Source of the DNA: Planctomycetaceae bacterium
Lineage (GTDB): Bacteria > Planctomycetota > Planctomycetia > Pirellulales > Pirellulaceae
Direction: 5' to 3'
Assembly: GCA_007133715.1 (NCBI GenBank)
Contig: SLMF01000228.1
Coordinates: forward strand, 1 to 5,236
DNA length: 5,236 nt
The notes under the pieces were generated by a model. It was given only the letters and a program-made list of their open reading frames with translations. It was not told where the DNA came from and did no database searches. A program made the translations under genes and the position numbers. This document shows positions 1 to 5,236 of this stretch, in pieces. Every line of letters begins with the position of its first letter. Position 1 is the stretch's first letter.

Positions 1-2353
1 CCATGATGCCCATGACCATCGTGTTTTCGCCGTCGCTGATGGCATCCACATCCACTTCGGTTGCATCCTCCAAGAAGCGGTCGATCAGGACCGGTTGTCC
101 CTGGGCGGCGATGAACGCTTCAGCGACAAACCGTTCAAATTGGGGCGGATCGTAGCAGATCTCCATGGCCCGGCCGCCCAATACAAAACTGGGACGGACC
201 AAAGCGGGAAAACCAATCTTGGCCACCTGGTCCAGGGCTTGGTTCATCGTCCGGGCAATCCCGTTGGCTGGCTGCTTCAAATCCAGCTCTTCCAACAAGC
301 GCGCGAATTTTTCCCGGTCCTCCGCCGCCTCGATCGTGTCGACGCTGGTCCCGATGATCGGGACACCCGCAGCGTCCAGCGCGCGGGCCAGATTCAACGG
401 CGTCTGACCACCAAACTGAACAATCACCCCGTCCGGTTGCACGCGATCCACGATGTTCAGCACGTCCTCGGTCGTCAGCGGTTCAAAGAACAACAGATCG
501 CTGGTGTCGTAATCCGTGCTGACCGTCTCGGGGTTCGAGTTGACCATGATCGACTCGATCCCCAGTTCTCGCAGGGCGAAGCTGGCATGGCAGCAGCAAT
601 AGTCGAATTCGATCCCCTGGCCGATCCGATTGGGTCCGCCCCCCAGGATCATCACCCGCCGTTTGCCCGCCGCCTTGGGCGGCGTCTCGTCCTCGTCCTC
701 ATAACTCGAATAGTAATACGGCGTGTAGGCCTCGAATTCCGCCGCGCACGTATCGACCGACTTGAAAGTGGCCACGATCCCGCGGCGCTTGCGGTGCTCC
801 CGTACCGTCATGTCCGCCATCTGCCAGAGGGTCGCCAATTGGCGGTCCGAGAACCCCGTCTGCTTGGCTTTGCGCAGCGTGGCGTCGTCCACCTCCGCCA
901 AGTCGCGGTACATGCGCAGCTGATCCTCCATTTCCACAATCTCGGAGATCTGGTCCAGGAACCAAGGATCGATGGCACTGATCTGATGGATTTCCTCCGG
1001 CGACAACCCGGCTTTCAAGGCGTAACGGACGTACCAGATCCGCTCGCAGTTGGGCGTGGCCAGTTTCGCCCGGATCTCATCCAGCTCGGGCTGCTGGGCA
1101 GTGCCCCACAGATCGCGGCCGTCGCAACCCAAACCGAAACTGCCTACCTCCAACCCGCGTAACGCCTTCTGCAAGGATTCCTTGAACGTCCGCCCGATCG
1201 CCATCGTTTCCCCCACACTCTTCATCTGGGTCGTCAGCGTGTCGTCCGCTTCCGGGAATTTTTCGAAGGCGAAACGCGGGATCTTCGTCACCACATAATC
1301 GATCGTGGGCTCGAAACAGGCCCGCGTCTTCCGCGTAATGTCGTTGGGCAGTTCGTGCAAGCGGTAGCCCACCGCCAGCTTGGCCGCAATCTTGGCGATC
1401 GGAAACCCGGTGGCCTTGGATGCCAAAGCACTGGAGCGGCTGACCCGGGGATTCATCTCGATCACCACCATCCGACCCGTCTGGGGATGAATCGCGAACT
1501 GGATGTTCGATCCGCCCGTCTCGACTCCGATCTCGCGGATGACCGCCAGACTGGCGTCCCGCATCCGCTGGTACTCCTTGTCCGTCAACGTCTGAGCCGG
1601 AGCCACGGTGATCGAATCGCCCGTGTGCACGCCCATCGGGTCCAGATTCTCGATGGCACAAATGATCACGACATTGTCGTCCAAGTCGCGCATCACCTCC
1701 ATCTCGTACTCTTTCCACCCGAGCACCGATTCTTCGATCAGGACTTCCGTGATCGGCGATTGGTCCAAGCCCCGCCGTACCAGGGTGTCGAATTCGTCCC
1801 GGTTGTAGGCGATCGCCGAACCGGACCCCCCCAGGGTAAAGCTGGGCCGGACGACGCACGGCAAACCGATCTCGGGAACCGCCGCCCGCGCCTCCTCGAT
1901 CGTATGCACAATCACGCTGCGACAGCACTCCAAACCGATCCGGCCCATCGCCTCCTTGAACTGCTCCCGCTCCTCCGCCTTGGCAATCACCGCCGTGTTC
2001 GCGCCGATCATCTGCACGCCGTACTCCTCCAGCACGCCGTGACGTTCTAACTCCATCGCCAAATTCAAGGCGGTTTGGCCGCCCAACGTCGGCAACAAGG
2101 CGTCCGGACGTTCGGTCTGGATGACCTTGGCCACCAATTCCCAGGTCAGAGGTTCAATATAGGTGCGATCCGCGGTCGCGGGATCGGTCATGATGGTGGC
2201 GGGATTCGAATTGATCAACACCACCTGATAGCCTTCTTCACGAAGCGCTTTGCAGGCCTGCGTTCCCGAATAATCGAACTCGCAAGCTTGGCCAATGACA
2301 ATCGGCCCGGAACCGATCAAGAGGATCTTGTGAATGTCGTTTCTACGCGGCAC
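1..2353 (-). CDS. carB: Carbamoyl-phosphate synthase large subunit (partial, C-terminus off the left edge)
   Basis: This subunit makes carbamoyl phosphate from bicarbonate, ammonia (passed from the CarA glutaminase subunit) and two ATP, feeding cytoplasmic arginine and pyrimidine synthesis. I translated the reverse strand in full: it is open for 784 codons without a frameshift and follows E. coli CarB closely. It opens with [21 protein letters not shown]. In the first ATP-grasp half the known E. coli active-site residues fall at the same numbers: R129, R169, E215, Q285, E299 and N301 ([11 protein letters not shown]). The oligomerisation region follows (about 403-550). The second synthetase half begins at [10 protein letters not shown] (570-579), with R720 ([13 protein letters not shown]) and E766 matching E. 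coli R715 and E761. The rest of the second ATP site and the allosteric domain, roughly 290 codons, lie outside the window. The GTG start at 2353 is chosen because AGGA sits 5 bases upstream and the protein begins exactly where CarB does. No carA lies immediately upstream. Identification is very secure. Confidence 0.98.
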   Translation of the reverse strand, partial: MPRRNDIHKILLIGSGPIVIGQACEFDYSGTQACKALREEGYQVVLINSNPATIMTDPATADRTYIEPLTWELVAKVIQTERPDALLPTLGGQTALNLAMELERHGVLEEYGVQMIGANTAVIAKAEEREQFKEAMGRIGLECCRSVIVHTIEEARAAVPEIGLPCVVRPSFTLGGSGSAIAYNRDEFDTLVRRGLDQSPITEVLIEESVLGWKEYEMEVMRDLDDNVVIICAIENLDPMGVHTGDSITVAPAQTLTDKEYQRMRDASLAVIREIGVETGGSNIQFAIHPQTGRMVVIEMNPRVSRSSALASKATGFPIAKIAAKLAVGYRLHELPNDITRKTRACFEPTIDYVVTKIPRFAFEKFPEADDTLTTQMKSVGETMAIGRTFKESLQKALRGLEVGSFGLGCDGRDLWGTAQQPELDEIRAKLATPNCERIWYVRYALKAGLSPEEIHQISAIDPWFLDQISEIVEMEDQLRMYRDLAEVDDATLRKAKQTGFSDRQLATLWQMADMTVREHRKRRGIVATFKSVDTCAAEFEAYTPYYYSSYEDEDETPPKAAGKRRVMILGGGPNRIGQGIEFDYCCCHASFALRELGIESIMVNSNPETVSTDYDTSDLLFFEPLTTEDVLNIVDRVQPDGVIVQFGGQTPLNLARALDAAGVPIIGTSVDTIEAAEDREKFARLLEELDLKQPANGIARTMNQALDQVAKIGFPALVRPSFVLGGRAMEICYDPPQFERFVAEAFIAAQGQPVLIDRFLEDATEVDVDAISDGENTMVMGIM

Positions 2354-2358
2354 GGTTT

Positions 2359-2362
2359 TCCT
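2359..2362 (-). promoter_or_regulatory. Shine-Dalgarno of carB
   Basis: On the minus strand AGGA is followed by AAACC and then the GTG start, a spacing of 5 bases. This decides the non-ATG start of carB, since no ATG lies nearby in frame at the conserved N-terminus. Confidence 0.7.
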
Positions 2363-2365
2363 GTA

Positions 2366-2380
2366 TTCGCTCGGCAATCG
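2366..2380. repeat. Copy 2 of a short motif shared by both intergenic gaps
   Basis: The plus strand reads TTCGCTCGGCAATCG, identical to 3929-3944 except for one missing C. It overlaps the hairpin just upstream of the carB Shine-Dalgarno. Ten bases match without a gap, then five more after the indel. Confidence 0.4.
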
Positions 2381-2383
2381 AGC
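2369..2383 (-). promoter_or_regulatory. Small hairpin in the carB leader, just upstream of its ribosome-binding site
   Basis: The minus strand reads GCTCG-ATTGC-CGAGC, a perfect 5-bp GC-rich stem with a 5-base loop. It ends 6 bases before the AGGA of carB and 15 bases before the GTG. There is no U-tract after it, so it is not an intrinsic terminator. A role in carB translation or leader stability is possible but is inference; a 5-bp stem can arise by chance. Confidence 0.35.
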
Positions 2384-2433
2384 TTGACAAAGGGAAGTGG
2401 ATTCAGTCTCCAAGTAGCCAAAAATCGACTAAG

Positions 2434-2461
2434 ATTAACATGACCTTGCCTCTGGTTTCAA
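2434..2461 (-). promoter_or_regulatory. Candidate sigma70-type promoter for carB
   Basis: On the minus strand TTGAAA (2461-2456, five of six matches to TTGACA) is followed after 16 bases by GTTAAT (2439-2434, four of six matches to TATAAT). This lies in the most AT-rich part of the 163-base gap between the oxidoreductase gene and carB. It would give a leader of roughly 70-75 bases. The -10 is weak and planctomycete promoters often differ from the E. coli consensus, so this is a suggestion only. Confidence 0.3.
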
Positions 2462-2516
2462 GGGCTGGCAGCCAGTTTTCTCCCGCCGGGCTGGAGCACA
2501 CACCCCCCGAAAAAGG

Positions 2517-2521
<5 letters not shown>
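2439..2521. repeat. 9-bp perfect inverted repeat across the oxidoreductase stop and the carB upstream region
   Basis: The plus strand has CATGACCTT at 2439-2447 and its exact reverse complement AAGGTCATG at 2513-2521, separated by 65 bases. The right arm covers the TGA stop of the oxidoreductase gene (2519-2517). The left arm sits against the candidate -10 of carB. In minus-strand RNA the two arms could pair as a 9-bp stem closing a large structured loop. The match does not extend by another base pair on either side. Confidence 0.4.
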
Positions 2522-3875
<1,354 letters not shown>

Positions 3876-3910
3876 CCCACAACTCCTCAGCCCCACCGCC
3901 CCCGGTTCCC
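3876..3910 (-). promoter_or_regulatory. G-rich tract over the ribosome-binding site of the oxidoreductase gene
   Basis: Reading the minus strand, four G-runs occur in 35 bases: GGG (3910-3908), GGGGG (3903-3899), GGGG (3894-3891) and GGG (3878-3876), the last touching the ATG. The loops are 4, 4 and 12 bases. The long third loop contains the Shine-Dalgarno GAGGAG (3888-3883). This fits a relaxed, not a canonical, G-quadruplex pattern. If it folded in mRNA it would affect access to the start site. The pattern is visible; folding is inference. Confidence 0.35.
3883..3888 (-). promoter_or_regulatory. Shine-Dalgarno of the Gfo/Idh/MocA gene
   Basis: GAGGAG on the minus strand lies 7 bases before the ATG at 3875. 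It is the main reason to place the start there rather than at the TTG at 3941, which would add 22 residues before the Tat signal. Confidence 0.75.
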
Positions 3911-3928
3911 GCGGCACCGCAGAAAGGC

Positions 3929-3944
3929 TTCGCTCGGCCAATCG
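3929..3944. repeat. Copy 1 of a short motif shared by both intergenic gaps
   Basis: The plus strand reads TTCGCTCGGCCAATCG, directly adjoining the apbE stop codon in the apbE-oxidoreductase gap. The same sequence minus one C occurs at 2366-2380 in the carB leader, in the same orientation. This copy does not form the hairpin that the other copy contributes to. Confidence 0.4.
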
Positions 3945-4976
3945 CTAGGGCTCGGGCGAACCGTCCGCCGCCGCGGGAAACCTTTGCGAGCGGAACGTCC
4001 GCGGTTGATCATCTTGCACGGTGATGACCCAACAGGCCGCCTCGGGAGTCTGATCCACCAGGGCGATCCCCTGCTCGGGGCCCAAGACCATCACCGCCGA
4101 AGCCAACGCGTCCGCCATCATCCCCCCGGGGGCCACCACCGTTACCCCGCTCCGTTCGCTGATCGGAAGCCCGCTGCGAGGATCAATGACGTGCGAATAA
4201 CGCTGACCTTCGATCTCGACAAACTGCCAGGCATCGCCCGAGGTTGCCACGGCACACTGGGCCAGTTCCAGGATCTGCCGGGGCGGATCGCCCGGGCGCA
4301 AGGCAGCCACGCCCACCCGCCACCCCGCAGCGCCCGGCGGGGGCTCGCCGAGCATCAGATCTCCCCCCGCATTGATCAGCACACGGGACAGCCCGTGTTC
4401 CCGCAGCACCTGCAGGGCTTCATCGGTCGCGTAACCCTTGGCCACCGCGCCGAAATCCAGTCGCATGTTTTCCCCGAGTAAACGCAGCGTCTGCTGTTCC
4501 GGGTCCAGTTCGACCAAGTGCGCCCCCACCGCCGCACGCGCTTCGGCCAAACGCGGGGCCGACGGCAACTCGCGCAACCGACGCGTGCGACGCCATAATC
4601 GTGTCAGCGGGCCCACCGTCACATCGAAGGCACCCTCCGTCTGCTGACTCAAACCCAACGAATACTCCAAAACCTGGGCCAACTCGGGACTGATGGCCAC
4701 CGGTGCCGACATCGGAGCTTGCCGAACCAGACGCAGCACCTCGCTCTCGGAATCAAAAACGCTGAAAATCCCGCTGATTTCCTCGACCCGCGCGAAGGCT
4801 GCGCCAAACGCCGCCCCCGCGCTCCGCTCATCCGGAGCATAAGCCAGGATCTCGAACGTCGAACCTAACGCCGGACGCACTTCCCGGAACCGTTGCCACG
4901 ATCCCTCGCCCGCCGCCGCCACCATCGGCAGCAAGGCGATCAGCAATACCAGGTGCATCCAATTCCTGGAACGCAT
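3945..4976 (-). CDS. apbE: FAD:protein FMN transferase (ApbE family), secreted
   Basis: ApbE enzymes cut FAD and attach FMN to a threonine or serine of a target protein, usually outside the cytoplasm (for example NqrC and RnfG subunits). This 343-residue protein has the usual family length. It begins with a Sec-type signal peptide (RSRNW, a hydrophobic core from about 8 to 22, AAA before GEG) with no lipobox cysteine. Family motifs appear in order: ALGSTF (37-41 region, the MGT block), TEGAFDVTVGPL (113-124), DFGAVAKGYATD (174-185), NAGGDL (202-207), ATSGD (244-248), SHVIDPRSG (261-269) and ADALAS (288-293). D289 and S293 take the place of the Asp and Thr magnesium ligands, so Thr is replaced by Ser. 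The ATG overlaps the preceding stop (TAATG) and has GGGGAG 7 bases upstream, which points to translational coupling with the FGE-like gene. No flavinylation target is recognisable in this window. Confidence 0.95.
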   Translation of the reverse strand: MRSRNWMHLVLLIALLPMVAAAGEGSWQRFREVRPALGSTFEILAYAPDERSAGAAFGAAFARVEEISGIFSVFDSESEVLRLVRQAPMSAPVAISPELAQVLEYSLGLSQQTEGAFDVTVGPLTRLWRRTRRLRELPSAPRLAEARAAVGAHLVELDPEQQTLRLLGENMRLDFGAVAKGYATDEALQVLREHGLSRVLINAGGDLMLGEPPPGAAGWRVGVAALRPGDPPRQILELAQCAVATSGDAWQFVEIEGQRYSHVIDPRSGLPISERSGVTVVAPGGMMADALASAVMVLGPEQGIALVDQTPEAACWVITVQDDQPRTFRSQRFPAAADGSPEP

Positions 4977-5236
4977 TAACGGTCTCCCCGAAGTTCTTTG
5001 ACGGCGTCCGGCAACTCGGGATCGGCAATCCCGATGGCTCCCCGCCCGTCTCGCATCCGATCTTCCACGCTCTCGGTAATCTCCCAGCTATCCGCCGCCC
5101 AGTAACGCTCCTGCTCTTCCCGGGAACTCGGGGGCGTCAAGGGGCGGATGACGCGAAAACCGATCGCCAGCGTCGGATCGTCCGTGAACCACCAAGCACT
5201 GTAGGGCAGGTTGGGATCCCCCTGCTTCCACTCCGC
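4976..5236 (-). CDS. FGE-sulfatase (SUMF1/formylglycine-generating-enzyme-like) domain protein, C-terminal end only
   Basis: Only the last 86 codons and the stop (TAA at 4978-4976) are present; the start lies beyond the right edge. The visible protein begins AEWKQGDPNLPYSAWW, followed by FTDDP and IGFRVIRPL. This is the closing segment of the FGE-sulfatase fold, which ends in GFR, in the form with two tryptophans often seen in planctomycete proteins. True formylglycine-generating enzymes convert a sulfatase cysteine to formylglycine, but many family members lack the catalytic cysteines. Those cysteines would lie just outside this window, so activity cannot be judged. After GFRVIRPL comes a charged tail of about 53 residues (TPPSSREEQERYWAAD onward, ending ELRGDR) that is not part of the core fold. 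It is followed by apbE with a one-base overlap. Confidence 0.85.
   Translation of the reverse strand, partial: AEWKQGDPNLPYSAWWFTDDPTLAIGFRVIRPLTPPSSREEQERYWAADSWEITESVEDRMRDGRGAIGIADPELPDAVKELRGDR
4984..4989 (-). promoter_or_regulatory. Shine-Dalgarno of apbE, inside the end of the upstream gene
   Basis: GGGGAG on the minus strand lies 7 bases before the apbE ATG and within the last codons of the FGE-like gene, whose TAA shares one base with that ATG. Ribosomes ending the upstream gene could restart here. Confidence 0.7.

Larger units (their letters stand above)
2354..2516 (-). other. Intergenic region between the oxidoreductase gene and carB
   Basis: This 163-base gap is the longest in the window. 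Its right part, next to the oxidoreductase stop, is GC-rich with short self-complementary pieces such as GGCT-GCC-AGCC on the minus strand, none followed by a T-run, so I see no convincing intrinsic terminator. Its middle (about 2385-2445) is AT-rich and holds the candidate carB promoter. The left end holds the hairpin and the carB Shine-Dalgarno. No small open reading frame with a ribosome-binding site was recognised. Confidence 0.6.

Noticed and set aside
95..2443. Long plus-strand and other-frame open frames across 1-2443 (including ones of 355, 283 and 231 codons)
   Set aside because: They lie antisense to, or in the wrong frame of, carB, which matches its family residue by residue. They are low-complexity, Arg/Pro-rich translations of GC-rich DNA with no recognisable domains.
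2462..2479. Terminator-like CTGG-CAG-CCAG followed by TTTT on the plus strand
   Set aside because: The stem is only 4 bp, the T-run is short, and no plus-strand gene leads into it. On the minus strand there is no T-run after the stem.
3876..3941. TTG at 3941 as the start of the oxidoreductase gene
   Set aside because: It adds 22 residues before a normal Tat signal peptide and has no good Shine-Dalgarno. The ATG at 3875 has GAGGAG at 7 bases.

Overview
The window reads as a compact piece of a chromosome from a GC-rich bacterium, most likely a planctomycete (Planctomycetota, Pirellulales-like). Three things suggest this. A Gfo/Idh/MocA oxidoreductase carries a twin-arginine signal. The C-terminus of a formylglycine-generating-enzyme-like (FGE-sulfatase/SUMF1) protein has the WW-F-T-D...GFR signature common in that phylum. 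carB is also not preceded by carA. The lineage call is an inference from protein style; no rRNA or marker phylogeny is available here. All four genes lie on the minus strand, so they are transcribed from right to left.

Layout from right to left (transcription order). At 5236-4976 is the last 86 codons of an FGE-sulfatase-domain protein. Its stop overlaps the ATG of apbE (4976-3945) by one base, in the arrangement TAATG. apbE encodes a secreted FAD:protein FMN transferase. After 69 bases follows a Tat-exported Gfo/Idh/MocA-family oxidoreductase (3875-2517). A 163-base intergenic region (2516-2354) then leads to carB, the large subunit of carbamoyl-phosphate synthase. carB starts with GTG at 2353 and runs off the left edge after about 784 codons. 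No stretch longer than 300 bases lacks a gene.

How the genes may work together. The first three form a probable transcription unit whose products are all typical of the cell envelope: an FGE-like domain, a periplasmic flavinyl transferase and a Tat-exported nucleotide-dependent oxidoreductase. A shared envelope redox or protein-modification role is possible, but only neighbourhood supports it. carB is a core housekeeping gene for arginine and pyrimidine synthesis. It is probably transcribed at least partly on its own from a candidate promoter in the 163-base gap.

I found no mobile element, CRISPR array, RNA gene or clearly new system. The items worth a second look are small ones: a G-rich tract over the Gfo Shine-Dalgarno, a near-identical 15-16 base motif in both intergenic gaps, a 9-bp inverted repeat spanning the Gfo stop and the carB promoter region, a hairpin just upstream of the carB ribosome-binding site, and a C9 run inside the oxidoreductase gene.
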